64,000 nt of DNA from Rhodanobacter sp. A1T4 (GTDB lineage: Bacteria; Pseudomonadota; Gammaproteobacteria; Xanthomonadales; Rhodanobacteraceae): positions 351,512 through 415,511 of the forward strand of contig NZ_JACHCP010000001.1 of NCBI RefSeq assembly GCF_014207185.1, read 5' to 3'. Shown here one piece after another: positions 19,056 through 27,942 of the stretch. Both the position numbers and the translations under genes were made by a program. Below the pieces are notes generated by a model, which was not told the DNA's origin, ran no database searches, and saw only the letters and a program-made list of their open reading frames with translations. The stretch's first letter is position 1; each line of letters opens with the position of its first letter.

Positions 19056-19592
19056 ATGATTCACGAGATTTTGAGGATGGGCGACGAGCGCCTGCTACGC
19101 ATTGCGCCGCTGGTGCCCGAAGCACTAATCGGCAGCGCCGAGCTGGATACGCTGATCGCCGACATGTTCGAGACCATGCATTCGGTCGGCGGCGTGGGGC
19201 TGGCTGCGCCACAGATCGGCGTCGACATGCAGTTGGTGATTTTCGGTTTCGAGAGCAGCGAGCGTTATCCTGATGCGCCGGCGGTGCCGCAGACGATCCT
19301 GCTCAATCCGGTGATCACTCCGCTGTCGCAGGATATGGAAGAAGGCTGGGAAGGCTGTCTCTCCGTTCCTGGCCTGCGCGGTGCGGTGAGCCGCTTCAGC
19401 CTGATCCGCTATGAGGGCATCGATCCCAAAGGCGAGCGCATCGAGCGCACTGCCGAAGGCTTTCATGCGCGCGTGGTGCAGCACGAATGCGACCATCTGA
19501 TTGGCCGTCTATATCCCACCCGCATTACCGATTTCAGCAAGTTCGGCTACACCGACGTGCTGTTCCCCGGACAGGAGTTGACCGATGACTAA
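19056..19592 (+). CDS. def: Peptide deformylase (probable second copy)
   Basis: 178 residues from ATG 19056 with GAGG eight bases upstream. All three deformylase motifs are present: [10 protein letters not shown] (46-55), EGCLSVPG with metal-ligand Cys101, and QHECDHLIG with His143, Glu144 and His147. It removes formyl groups from N-terminal Met. The primary def usually sits beside fmt and rsmB; this one does not, so it is probably a paralogue. It overlaps the next gene by 8 nt. Confidence 0.95.
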   Translation: MIHEILRMGDERLLRIAPLVPEALIGSAELDTLIADMFETMHSVGGVGLAAPQIGVDMQLVIFGFESSERYPDAPAVPQTILLNPVITPLSQDMEEGWEGCLSVPGLRGAVSRFSLIRYEGIDPKGERIERTAEGFHARVVQHECDHLIGRLYPTRITDFSKFGYTDVLFPGQELTDD

Positions 19593-19869
19593 GCGTGCAT
19601 TGTGGAAAGGCGTGGTGCTGGCCGAGAGCGACAATACGGTGGTGGTCGAGAACAACCACTATTTTCCGGCCGAGTCACTGCACAAGGAAAACTTTCGCAG
19701 CAGCGATCACCATACGGTCTGCGGCTGGAAAGGCACGGCCAGCTATTACGACGTGCTGGTCGGTGACGAGGTGAACGCCAACGCGGCCTGGTATTACCCT
19801 GAACCGAAGGAGGCCGCGAAAGAGATCAAGGATCACGTGGCGTTCTGGCACGGGGTCGAGGTGGTCTGA
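19585..19869 (+). CDS. DUF427 family protein
   Basis: 94 residues, the full size of a DUF427 domain. Key features are a [21 protein letters not shown] start, [12 protein letters not shown] and [23 protein letters not shown], all typical. The family forms a small beta-barrel of unknown function. Starts inside the end of the deformylase gene (8-nt overlap), so translational coupling is likely. Confidence 0.93.
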   Translation: MTKRALWKGVVLAESDNTVVVENNHYFPAESLHKENFRSSDHHTVCGWKGTASYYDVLVGDEVNANAAWYYPEPKEAAKEIKDHVAFWHGVEVV

Positions 19870-19995
19870 TCTCTGGTGCTAGTCGATATGTCGCGGGTCG
19901 CTGAAGTCGATCATCAATCGCAGCTTTTGATCAAAGCCAGGTAAACATCGCGTCGCCCCGGGTATGCTTCATCCATCACTCTTTGGGGCGATCTG

Positions 19996-20745
19996 ATGAA
20001 TGTGTCCGGCGCCGCGCCTGCGCGTGGCTTTCGTTATTACGACATGCTGGTTGCCGGCATGGTCGCGGTCCTGTTGTGTTCCAACCTGATCGGCCCGGCC
20101 AAGGTCAGCGTGATCGATCTGCCGTGGATCGGTGCACTGAGTTTCGGCACCGGCAATCTGTTCTTTCCGATCGGCTATATTTTCGGTGACGTGCTGACCG
20201 AGGTGTACGGCTATGCACGGGCGCGGCGCGCGATCTGGGCCGGCTTCGGCGCGATGATCTTCGCCACGGTGATGTCGTATGTGGTCATCCACATGCCGCC
20301 CAGCGGCGCCGAGCCGTTCAATCAAAAGTTGCAGCCAGCGCTGGAGACCGTCTTCGGCGGTACCGCGCGTATCGCGGTGGCCTCGATGATCGGCTACTGG
20401 GTCGGCGACTTCGTCAATGCGTTCGTGATGGCTCGGCTCAAGCTCCTCACCAAGGGCAGGCATCTGTGGACGCGCACGATCGGCTCCACCGTGTTCGGCC
20501 AGGCTTTCGACAGCATCACCTTCTACCCGATCGCCTTCTATGGCATCTGGGAAAGCACGACCCTGGTCAAAGTGATTCTGTTCAACTGGACCATGAAGGT
20601 ACTGGTCGAAGTGGTGCTGACGCCGGTGACCTATGCCGTGGTTGGCTGGCTCAAGCGCACTGAAAACGTGGATACCTTCGATTACGGCACGCGCTTCAAT
20701 CCCTTCAGCCTGCGCGATGAAGGTGGGCAGGCGCCGCATGCGTGA
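19996..20745 (+). CDS. yhhQ: Queuosine precursor transporter (YhhQ/VUT family)
   Basis: 249 residues from ATG 19996. About six membrane segments. The family hallmarks LLCSNLIGPAKV, FPIGYIFGDVLTEVYGYARARRAIW and KGRHLWTRTIGSTVFGQAFDS are present. YhhQ imports preQ0/preQ1 for queuosine modification of tRNA. No riboswitch was recognised in the 126-bp gap upstream. The stop overlaps the start of the acyltransferase. Confidence 0.93.
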   Translation: MNVSGAAPARGFRYYDMLVAGMVAVLLCSNLIGPAKVSVIDLPWIGALSFGTGNLFFPIGYIFGDVLTEVYGYARARRAIWAGFGAMIFATVMSYVVIHMPPSGAEPFNQKLQPALETVFGGTARIAVASMIGYWVGDFVNAFVMARLKLLTKGRHLWTRTIGSTVFGQAFDSITFYPIAFYGIWESTTLVKVILFNWTMKVLVEVVLTPVTYAVVGWLKRTENVDTFDYGTRFNPFSLRDEGGQAPHA

Positions 20746-21934
20746 GGTCGTCAGAGTGAGCCGCTTTGCGACAGAGCATGCGGGTGTGCCGGCCAGCGCA
20801 CCGCGCAATGTCGGCATCGATTTGCTGCGCGGTCTGGCCATCGTGTTGGTGATTTTCAACCATATTGGCATTCGCATTCCGCTGAAGAAGACCGCGCTGG
20901 CTGATTTGCTGCCGGCGCGTTTTCTGTCCGATCTGAACTACAACGGCTACGAAGCGGTGTTCGTGTTCTTCGTGATATCGGGTTTCCTGATTACCGGTAA
21001 CGCGCTGCGCCGTTGGGGCGATCTGGCGCGAATCGACATGAAGACCTTCTATGCGCTGCGCTTCTCGCGCATCGTGCCATGCCTGCTGTTGCTGGTGGCC
21101 TTGCTAAGCGCACTGCACGGGCTTGGCGTACAGGATTACGTCATTGATCGTCCTGGGCAGTCGCTACCTCGCGCCGTTCTGGCCGCGCTCGGCCTGCATC
21201 TGAACTGGTACGAGGGCATGACCGGTTACCTGCCGGGCAACTGGGACGTGCTGTGGTCGCTGTCAATCGAAGAGGTGTTCTATATCGGCTTTCCGATCGT
21301 CTGCCTGCTCACGCGCCGCGTCTGGATACTCGCACCATTGCTGGTGCTGCTGGCCGTGTCGATGCCGTGGACGCACGCGGCGCTGACGGACAACGAGATC
21401 TGGCAGGAGAAGGCATATCTGCCGGGCATGTCAGCCATCGCGATTGGCGTGATTGGCGCGCTGCTGGCGCGGCGCTGGCCGGTGCTTTCGATGACGCAGG
21501 CGCGCGTTTTGATCGTCGTGGGCGCGCTCGGCATGATCGCGGAAATGTTTGGTGGCCGCTTTCTCTGGCCGATCTTCGGTGACAGCATCCTGCTGCTGCT
21601 TACGGTATCGGCGATGCTGATGCTGATTGCCCTGCAGGCGCGCCCCGTATCGAGGGTCCGCAGATTCGGCTGGCTGGCTTCGTGGGGCAGGCTCAGCTAC
21701 GAGATCTATCTCAGCCACATGTTTGTGGTGTACGGCGTGGTGCATGTTTACAAGGCCATGGGCAGCGATGTCACGCTCGGTTTTCTGTGGTATCTGCTGG
21801 CGTTGCCGCTGTGCTGGCTACTTGGACGTGCGGTGCAACGCTATGTGTCCCAGCCATCCGAGCGGTGGCTGCGTGCACGGCTGATCACGGCGAAGTCATC
21901 GATCCGCTTGGCGCAGGTGAACGAAAGCGCCTGA
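20738..21934 (+). CDS. Acyltransferase 3 family membrane protein
   Basis: 398 residues from ATG 20738, overlapping the yhhQ stop by 8 nt. About ten membrane segments. Motifs of the OafA/YrhL family: GIDLLRGLAIVLVIFNHIG with the catalytic His, VFVFFVISGFLITG, FYALRFSRIVPCLL with the conserved Arg, and WSLSIEEVFYIGFP. Such enzymes O-acylate surface sugars or peptidoglycan. The target is unknown. Convergent with the following gene; only 8 bp separate the stops. Confidence 0.92.
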   Translation: MREVVRVSRFATEHAGVPASAPRNVGIDLLRGLAIVLVIFNHIGIRIPLKKTALADLLPARFLSDLNYNGYEAVFVFFVISGFLITGNALRRWGDLARIDMKTFYALRFSRIVPCLLLLVALLSALHGLGVQDYVIDRPGQSLPRAVLAALGLHLNWYEGMTGYLPGNWDVLWSLSIEEVFYIGFPIVCLLTRRVWILAPLLVLLAVSMPWTHAALTDNEIWQEKAYLPGMSAIAIGVIGALLARRWPVLSMTQARVLIVVGALGMIAEMFGGRFLWPIFGDSILLLLTVSAMLMLIALQARPVSRVRRFGWLASWGRLSYEIYLSHMFVVYGVVHVYKAMGSDVTLGFLWYLLALPLCWLLGRAVQRYVSQPSERWLRARLITAKSSIRLAQVNESA

Positions 21935-21946
21935 GCTGCAGCTCAG
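21931..21946. repeat. 16-bp perfect palindrome spanning two convergent stop codons
   Basis: CTGAGCTGCAGCTCAG is fully self-complementary. It carries the TGA of the acyltransferase (21932-21934) and the TGA of the opposite gene (21943-21945) placed symmetrically. It may serve as a small bidirectional hairpin, but there is no strong T-run on either side. Confidence 0.5.
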
Positions 21947-22917
21947 ATTTCCAGCAGGTCGTGTCCCACGATCAGACGCCCTTTAAAGTGCGGGGCCACC
22001 GCGTTGCGCCATATCTCATCGGCGATGGGCGGATAGCCGCCCGGTACGAAATGGGTAAGCACGAGTGTCTTCACGCCGGCTTCGGTGGCGATGCGCCCGA
22101 CCTGCTCGGTGGTGGTATGGCTGGCGAGCAGGTGTTCGCGCAGTCGCGCGGCGTTGGGTTCGGTGGCGATCAGCTTTTCCAGTGCGGGCAGGTACATCAC
22201 TTCGTGCACCAGCACGTCGGCACCGCGCGCCAGCGCTATCAGATTGTCGGAGGGACGCGTGTCGCCGGAGAACACGATGGAACGATCCGGGCAGTCGAAG
22301 CGATAGGCGAACGCGGGCGTGACGGGTGGATGCTGCACCAGGGCGGCGGTGACTTTTACGCGTGCGTCCTGCATCACTACGCCGGCTGCGCTGAGTTCGT
22401 GCGGCACGATGAGCGGTGCCAGGGGCTGTCGTCCCTCGTCGGTGATGCGCGTGCGGATGTCGTAGTCGTTCATTTGCAGGAACAACCGCGTCATCTCGGC
22501 GAGCGGCGGCGGTCCCCACGTATCCACGCGTGTATGCAGCGGACCGGCCCAGGAGAGCCACAACAAGTTGCCGTAGTCGGCGTTGTGGTCGGAGTGCTGA
22601 TGGGTGATGAAGACGTTGCGGATTGCGCCAAGATTGAGCCCGGCCTTTACCATCTGGCGCGCCACGCCGTTGCCGCAATCGATCACGTAGACCACGCCGT
22701 CGACAACAATGGCGTTGGCCGGCGCGGATCGATCCGCCTTCGGCGTGGGGCCGCCGGCGGTGCCGAGCAGGATCAGACGCGAGCGAGGCTTGGCGTTGGT
22801 GGCTTGCGCCATCAGGCGCAGCGGCAGCGTGCCGGCGGCCAGAGCCAGACCGCCGGCCAGCAGCAGGCGTCGACGCGAGGGATCGAAGCTATCGGTGTGA
22901 TCGGAAGGTTGGCGCAT
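21943..22917 (-). CDS. Tat-exported metallo-beta-lactamase-fold hydrolase
   Basis: 324 residues if started at ATG 22917 (MRQPSDH); ATG 22929 is four codons earlier but lies inside a strong hairpin. The N terminus has a twin-arginine signal, SRRRLLLAGG, followed by a hydrophobic stretch ending at LMAQA, so the folded metalloenzyme goes to the periplasm. The metal site HQHSDHNADYG (HxHxDH) and FSGDTRPSDN (the Asp ligand) are intact. It resembles RNase Z-like / arylsulfatase-like members, but Tat export argues for a small-molecule substrate. Confidence 0.88.
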   Translation of the reverse strand: MRQPSDHTDSFDPSRRRLLLAGGLALAAGTLPLRLMAQATNAKPRSRLILLGTAGGPTPKADRSAPANAIVVDGVVYVIDCGNGVARQMVKAGLNLGAIRNVFITHQHSDHNADYGNLLWLSWAGPLHTRVDTWGPPPLAEMTRLFLQMNDYDIRTRITDEGRQPLAPLIVPHELSAAGVVMQDARVKVTAALVQHPPVTPAFAYRFDCPDRSIVFSGDTRPSDNLIALARGADVLVHEVMYLPALEKLIATEPNAARLREHLLASHTTTEQVGRIATEAGVKTLVLTHFVPGGYPPIADEIWRNAVAPHFKGRLIVGHDLLEI

Positions 22918-22923
22918 GGGACT

Positions 22924-22947
22924 TGTCATCCGGGAGACCGGATGACA
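22924..22947. repeat. 10-bp stem, GAGA tetraloop hairpin at the start of the MBL-fold gene
   Basis: TGTCATCCGG (22924-22933) pairs exactly with CCGGATGACA (22938-22947) across a GAGA loop, a stable GNRA-type tetraloop. It lies just before ATG 22917 on the minus strand and contains the alternative ATG 22929. It could be a leader hairpin, a REP-like element, or an operator. Confidence 0.55.
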
Positions 22948-23020
22948 GTAGCGCAATGACGTGGGGATCGCTTAGCGATAGCACGTTGCAGAGGCCGTGC
23001 AGGTCATCGGTTTGGTGGGG

Positions 23021-24892
23021 TCACGCTTTGCTGCGTGTCGCCGCCGGTTGCATGTCGAAGGCAAGCGTCATTCTGGGCTCGTTATCTGGAAAGGGTACGG
23101 TGCCGTGCCACATATACGAGGGGAACAGCGCCAGATGTCCGGCCTTCGGACGAATCACCCGACGCGGTGATAGATCCAGTCCCAGTTCGACGGCAGGCTG
23201 GCCAAACTGGATGCAGCCGGTTTCCTGTCCGGTTTCCTGACTGACCGATGGCGGCAGTGATACATAGAAGGCTGAGCTCATCCAGCCCTCTTGATGGAAG
23301 TGGTTGGCATGGTGTCCGGACGATCGCAGCTTGACTGACCAGGAGCCCACCATCCTCACGCGGTGACTGTTCCTTCCGAGGAAAGGGTGCGTTGGGTCAA
23401 CCGGCAAAGAGGCCAGCCAACGTTCCGTTGCCGCCTGCAGTGTGGCCCGGGCCATGGCGATCGTGGGGTCTGGCTTGGCAAAAAGATGCCCTGATGTCTG
23501 AGAGCCGTTGCGCACGCTCTGGTTGAGTGGGTCGCGTCCTGTCAGATGCATGCCATCCAGCGTGGCCTTCAATGCTTCCAGTGACTCGGCCTGGCTGGCA
23601 AACAACGGCATGGGTTCGACCTCGACCATGCCAACCAGTCGTTCGTAGTCCATCAGCCAGTACTCGCGAGGGTCGCCGGCCAGCCGCCAGGCGGTGCCCA
23701 AGTGGGCCCATGATTCCTGATTGGTGGAATCCAGAACGATCGCTTCATTCGCATAGCGTGTTACCGCATCCCAGTCGCCAGACCCATAGGAATGGCGGGC
23801 ATAGGCGTTGAGGAAGTCCGCGCTGCGCAAACCAAGTACGGGGTAGGCCTGTGCATACAAGCGGCTGGCTTGTTCGCGCAGCTGCAGCGAATCGCATGCA
23901 AGGGCTTCCATCCACACAAGGAACAGGTCGTCACTGTTCGAGCGTCGCATTGCACGCACGAGATCAAGCGCTTCCTGACTCTTGCGCGCCTCGATCAGCA
24001 GACCGATGAACTCTATTTGCAAGGCGTGATTGCGCGGTTGTTGCCGCACGGCGGTGCGCATGATCGCGAACGGATCGTGTTCGGCATCGTGCTCCGTATC
24101 ATGTGACCACAGCAATCGAGCGAGCTTCACCTGCCCGGGAGCGAAATCTGGATGTGTGATCACCAGTCGCCGGCTTTGTTCCATGGCTTCATCCGTACGC
24201 CCCAGATCCGCCAGCAGACCAGTGATGGCGTTTGAAATGGCGGGACTCGTTGCACCATGTCTTCGGGCCTGCTCGAAACTTGCCATGGCCTCTTCCAGAT
24301 GCCCAAGCGATTGCAATGTCGTCCCTAGGTCGATCCACGGCGAGCTATCGCCCGGCGAAAGCATTGTGGCCTTGCGCAAGGCTGCCGCTGCCGCATCGAG
24401 ATCACCCAGAGATTGCTGCGCCCTGCCCAAGCCCTGCCATGCATGTGCCGCATCGGGTTGCAATTTCACCGCATGCTGGAATGCCCCGGCGGCCTGCGTA
24501 ACGTCACCCAGTTCCAGCATGATCGTGCCAAGCCTGATCCAGGCGCCGACGAAACCAGGCTCAGCCACAGTGGCAGCGCGGTAACTTTCGACTGCTGCTT
24601 GCCGTCGCCCCTGACGACACAGCCAAGTGCCGAAATTGAACAGGATGCCAGGGTGGTGCGGAGCCTGTTCCAGTGCATGCATGAAGCTCGCTTCCGCTCC
24701 CGCCACGTCCCCGACGTCGGCCAAGCACATCGCAAGCAACTGCAAGGCATCTGCCGAGTGCGGGGCATCTTTCACCACCCGTCGCACCAAGGCGAGGGCA
24801 TCACCGGCGTGGCCCTGCCGCAGCAACTGATGAGCCGACTCTAGCTCTTTCAGCTGTGCTGGGGTCAATCGCTGCGGTATGCCAGGCGTCAT
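23021..24892 (-). CDS. TPR-repeat protein with C-terminal 2-oxoglutarate/Fe(II) oxygenase domain
   Basis: 623 residues from ATG 24892, which has AGAGG upstream; 58 more in-frame codons upstream lack coding character. Residues ~10-290 are tandem TPR units (for example DALQLLAMCLADVGDVAGAEASF, AWQGLGRAQQSLGDLDAAAAALRKA), then further helical repeats to ~430. The C-terminal ~120 residues match putative 2OG-Fe(II) oxygenases: H533xE535 in HFHQEGW, H596 in MWHGT and R607 in RMTLAFD as the 2-oxoglutarate anchor. Probably hydroxylates a protein or peptide bound by the TPR part. Substrate unknown; single-gene unit. Confidence 0.88.
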   Translation of the reverse strand: MTPGIPQRLTPAQLKELESAHQLLRQGHAGDALALVRRVVKDAPHSADALQLLAMCLADVGDVAGAEASFMHALEQAPHHPGILFNFGTWLCRQGRRQAAVESYRAATVAEPGFVGAWIRLGTIMLELGDVTQAAGAFQHAVKLQPDAAHAWQGLGRAQQSLGDLDAAAAALRKATMLSPGDSSPWIDLGTTLQSLGHLEEAMASFEQARRHGATSPAISNAITGLLADLGRTDEAMEQSRRLVITHPDFAPGQVKLARLLWSHDTEHDAEHDPFAIMRTAVRQQPRNHALQIEFIGLLIEARKSQEALDLVRAMRRSNSDDLFLVWMEALACDSLQLREQASRLYAQAYPVLGLRSADFLNAYARHSYGSGDWDAVTRYANEAIVLDSTNQESWAHLGTAWRLAGDPREYWLMDYERLVGMVEVEPMPLFASQAESLEALKATLDGMHLTGRDPLNQSVRNGSQTSGHLFAKPDPTIAMARATLQAATERWLASLPVDPTHPFLGRNSHRVRMVGSWSVKLRSSGHHANHFHQEGWMSSAFYVSLPPSVSQETGQETGCIQFGQPAVELGLDLSPRRVIRPKAGHLALFPSYMWHGTVPFPDNEPRMTLAFDMQPAATRSKA

Positions 24893-24938
24893 GAGACAAC
24901 CTCTCGTGCAAGGCCACTCGCATCTGGTTGAGATGTCC

Positions 24939-24950
24939 CCTGACGTCAGG
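24939..24950. promoter_or_regulatory. 12-bp palindrome upstream of the TPR-oxygenase gene
   Basis: CCTGACGTCAGG is a perfect palindrome about 47 bp upstream of the oxygenase start, in the 216-bp gap after pyrF. It could be a regulator site. The rest of the gap shows no ORF or RNA that I recognise. Confidence 0.3.
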
Positions 24951-25108
24951 TACGCGAATACCCCAGATCGCTCGCGTACACGGCCCCCACCAGACGAGCT
25001 CTGTGCTGATACTGACTGAGCGATTTGCGTCCGTCTACACTCGGATGCGCGATGCGCCTGCGCCAATATCCGGCAGATACCCTACGGGTCAGTGGGTGCC
25101 GGTATACC

Positions 25109-25936
25109 TCAGCGGTAGCGGTTGATCGTATCGCGCAGATCCAGCGCCGAGGCGCGTGCGGCTTCGACGAAATCTTCGCCGCTGCTGGCGTAGAGAATCG
25201 CGCGGGACGAGTTGATCATCAGGCCGGTGTGGTTGGCGGTCTGGCCATAGCGCACCACGGCTTCCACGTCGCCACCTTGCGCGCCGATGCCAGGTACCAG
25301 CAGCGGCATGTCGCCGATCAGTGCGCGGACTTCGGCCAGCTGTTTCGGCCAGGTGGCGCCGGTGACCAGGGCGCAGTTGCCGTTTGTATTCCAGTCGCGC
25401 GCGATGATCTGTGCCACGTGCTGGTAGAGCGGTTTGGCGACGCCATCGGCGTCATGCACGGTGAGATCCTGTAGATCGGCCGCACCAGGGTTGGAGGTAT
25501 GGCAGAGCAGGATCACGCCCTTGTCGGCGCGATCGAGAAACGACTGGGCCGAGTCGCGACCGAGGTAAGGATTGAGCGTCACGGCATCGGCGCCGTAGCG
25601 ATCGAACGCCTCGGTGGCGTAGTGCTGTGCTGTAGAGCCGATGTCGCCGCGCTTGGCGTCCAGGATTACCGGCACACCGGGGTGCTTGTCATGGATATGT
25701 GCGATCAGTCGCTCGAGTGCATCCTCGGCACGCAGCGCGGAGAAGTGTGCGATCTGCGGCTTGAATGCGCAGGCCAGATCGGCGGTGGCATCGACGATGG
25801 CGCGGCAGAAATCAAATACCGCATCCGGTTCTCCGTGGAATGCGGCGGGAAATTTCGCGGGCTCCGGATCCAGCCCTACGCAGACCAGCGAGTTGTTGCG
25901 TGCCCATGCCTGCTGCAGCGACTGCATGAAACTCAT
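25109..25936 (-). CDS. pyrF: Orotidine 5'-phosphate decarboxylase
   Basis: 275 residues from ATG 25936, with GGGAGA just upstream. It makes UMP from OMP, the last step of pyrimidine synthesis. This is the longer group 2 form (about 270-280 residues): [15 protein letters not shown] near the N terminus and the catalytic [15 protein letters not shown] motif (Asp-Lys-Asp array). [10 protein letters not shown] is the phosphate-binding end. It follows ettA on the same strand, but a strong hairpin lies between them. Confidence 0.96.
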   Translation of the reverse strand: MSFMQSLQQAWARNNSLVCVGLDPEPAKFPAAFHGEPDAVFDFCRAIVDATADLACAFKPQIAHFSALRAEDALERLIAHIHDKHPGVPVILDAKRGDIGSTAQHYATEAFDRYGADAVTLNPYLGRDSAQSFLDRADKGVILLCHTSNPGAADLQDLTVHDADGVAKPLYQHVAQIIARDWNTNGNCALVTGATWPKQLAEVRALIGDMPLLVPGIGAQGGDVEAVVRYGQTANHTGLMINSSRAILYASSGEDFVEAARASALDLRDTINRYR

Positions 25937-25958
25937 CGTGGTCTCCCGTCTTTGTAAG

Positions 25959-25986
25959 CATGCCGGCTTTATCAAAAGCCGGCATG
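25959..25986. terminator. Hairpin between ettA and pyrF
   Basis: CATGCCGGCTTT (25959-25970) pairs exactly with AAAGCCGGCATG (25975-25986) across a 4-nt loop. It is 31 bp after the ettA stop and 22 bp before the pyrF start. No U-run follows in the minus direction, so it may end ettA transcription weakly or act as a leader hairpin of pyrF. Confidence 0.55.
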
Positions 25987-26016
25987 AGATTTCAGCGCAA
26001 GTGCAACGTCCGTGAA

Positions 26017-27678
26017 TTACGCCAGCTTCTTGTACTTCACCCGGTGTGGCCGCGCGCCTTCTTCGCCGAGGCGACGCTTCTTGTCGGCTTCGTACTCGTT
26101 GTAGTTGCCGGGGAAGAATTCGACGTGTGAATCGCCTTCGAACGCGATGATGTGCGTGGCGATGCGGTCGAGGAACCAGCGGTCATGCGAGATCACCATC
26201 GCGCAGCCGGGGAACTCGAGCATCGCATCTTCCAGTGCGCGCAGCGTCTCGACGTCCAGATCGTTGGACGGCTCATCGAGCAGCAGTACATTGCCACCTT
26301 GCATCAGGGTCTTGGCCAGGTGCAGGCGACCGCGCTCACCACCGGAGAGCGAACCAACGAGTTTTTGTTGGTCGGTGCCCTTGAAGTTGAAGCGACCGAT
26401 GTACGCACGCGATTGCAGTTCGTAGCGGCCGATGGTGATGATGTCGGCACCGCCGGAGACTTCCTGCCACACGTTCTTTTTCGCATCGAGGTTGTCGCGC
26501 GACTGGTCGACGTAGGCCAGCTGCACGGTGTGGCCGAGCTTCACCTCACCCTGGTCCGGCGTTTCCTGTCCGATGATCAGCTTGAACAGGGTCGACTTGC
26601 CGGCGCCGTTGGGGCCGATCACGCCGACGATGGCGCCCGGCGGCACCTTGAACGACACATCGTCGATCAGCAGCTTGTCGCCGAACGACTTGCTGACGTT
26701 CTTGAACTCGATCACTTCCTGGCCCAGGCGCTCGCCCGGCGGGATATACAGCTCGTTGGTCTCGTTGCGCTTCTGGTACTCGACCGAGTTCAGCTCTTCG
26801 AAGCGATTGATACGCGCCTTGCCCTTGGACTGACGGCCCTTGGCAGCGGAGCGCACCCATTCGAGTTCGCGGGCGAGGGCTTTCTGGCGACCCTTTTCTG
26901 AGGCTTCTTCGCGTGCCAGACGCTCGCCCTTCTGCTCCAGCCACTCGGTGTAGTTGCCCTTCCACGGAATGCCGCGGCCGCGATCGAGCTCGAGAATCCA
27001 CTCGGCGGCGTTGTCGAGGAAGTAGCGGTCATGCGTCACAGCTACCACGGTACCTGCGTAGTCGTGCAGGAACTGCTCCAGCCAGTCGACCGACTCGGCG
27101 TCCAGATGGTTGGTCGGCTCATCGAGCAGCAGCATGTCTGGCTTGGACAGCAGCAGACGGCACAGCGCCACGCGGCGCTTTTCACCACCGGACAGCGGCC
27201 CGATCTTGGCATCCCACGGCGGCAGGCGCAGCGCGTCGGCGGCCACTTCCAACTGGCGCTCAAGGGCATGCGCGTCGTTGGCGGCCAGCAAGTTCTCGAG
27301 CTTCTGCTGCTCGATAGCCAGCTTGTCGAAGTCGGCGCCTTCTTCGGCATAGGCGGCGTAGACCTCTTCCAGCCGCTTCTGCGCATCCAGAATTTCGGAT
27401 ACGCCTTCCTCGACGGCTTCGCGCACGGTCTTTTCTGGATCGAGCTGCGGTTCCTGCGCCAGGTAACCGATCTTGGTGCCGGGGTTGGCGCGTGCCTCGC
27501 CCTGGAAGTCGGTATCCACGCCGGCCATGATCTTCAGCACGGTGGACTTGCCGGCGCCGTTGACGCCGAGCAGGCCGATCTTGGCGCCAGGGAAGAAGGA
27601 CAGCGAGATGTCCTTGATGATCTGACGTTTCGGGGGAACGATCTTGCTCACCCCGTTCATGGTGTAGATGTACTGCAT
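26017..27678 (-). CDS. ettA: Energy-dependent translational throttle protein EttA (ABC-F)
   Basis: 553 residues, the normal EttA length. Two ABC modules: Walker [10 protein letters not shown] near residue 40 and GPNGAGKST near 350, signatures LSGGEKRR and LSGGERGR, and Walker [12 protein letters not shown] and [11 protein letters not shown]. The intervening helical linker ([25 protein letters not shown]) is the P-site tRNA interaction motif. It has no membrane part. It binds the ribosomal E site and gates the first elongation steps according to the ATP/ADP ratio. Confidence 0.97.
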   Translation of the reverse strand: MQYIYTMNGVSKIVPPKRQIIKDISLSFFPGAKIGLLGVNGAGKSTVLKIMAGVDTDFQGEARANPGTKIGYLAQEPQLDPEKTVREAVEEGVSEILDAQKRLEEVYAAYAEEGADFDKLAIEQQKLENLLAANDAHALERQLEVAADALRLPPWDAKIGPLSGGEKRRVALCRLLLSKPDMLLLDEPTNHLDAESVDWLEQFLHDYAGTVVAVTHDRYFLDNAAEWILELDRGRGIPWKGNYTEWLEQKGERLAREEASEKGRQKALARELEWVRSAAKGRQSKGKARINRFEELNSVEYQKRNETNELYIPPGERLGQEVIEFKNVSKSFGDKLLIDDVSFKVPPGAIVGVIGPNGAGKSTLFKLIIGQETPDQGEVKLGHTVQLAYVDQSRDNLDAKKNVWQEVSGGADIITIGRYELQSRAYIGRFNFKGTDQQKLVGSLSGGERGRLHLAKTLMQGGNVLLLDEPSNDLDVETLRALEDAMLEFPGCAMVISHDRWFLDRIATHIIAFEGDSHVEFFPGNYNEYEADKKRRLGEEGARPHRVKYKKLA

Positions 27679-27746
27679 GCAGCCTCCGTAGGCTTACCGC
27701 GCCGTCCACAGAGGGCGACGCGAAAAGAAAAATCGTCTAGCCGCCT

Positions 27747-27752
27747 ATTATA
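27747..27752 (-). promoter_or_regulatory. Likely -10 box for ettA
   Basis: On the minus strand the sequence reads TATAAT, a perfect -10, 69 bp upstream of the ettA start. It is embedded in a GC inverted repeat (AGCCGC left arm 27739-27744, GCGGCT right arm 27753-27758). No good -35 was seen, so the promoter call is tentative. The rest of the 264-bp gap between ettA and the DUF817 gene holds nothing recognisable. Confidence 0.45.
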
Positions 27753-27942
27753 GCGGCTTGTGGTGATCGGACGTTGACGGAGGGCGCTTTCGCGAGTGCT
27801 CCGGGTCCTGATCGAGTCACACCTCCGAGGCATGTCCATGCAGGTCGGCTGTCATCTGCCGGCGGATTGCCTCCAGCGCGCTGCGGCATGGCCATGACGG
27901 TGGCTGATCCTCGGTGAATCCCGATGGTTGGAACGCCTGCCC

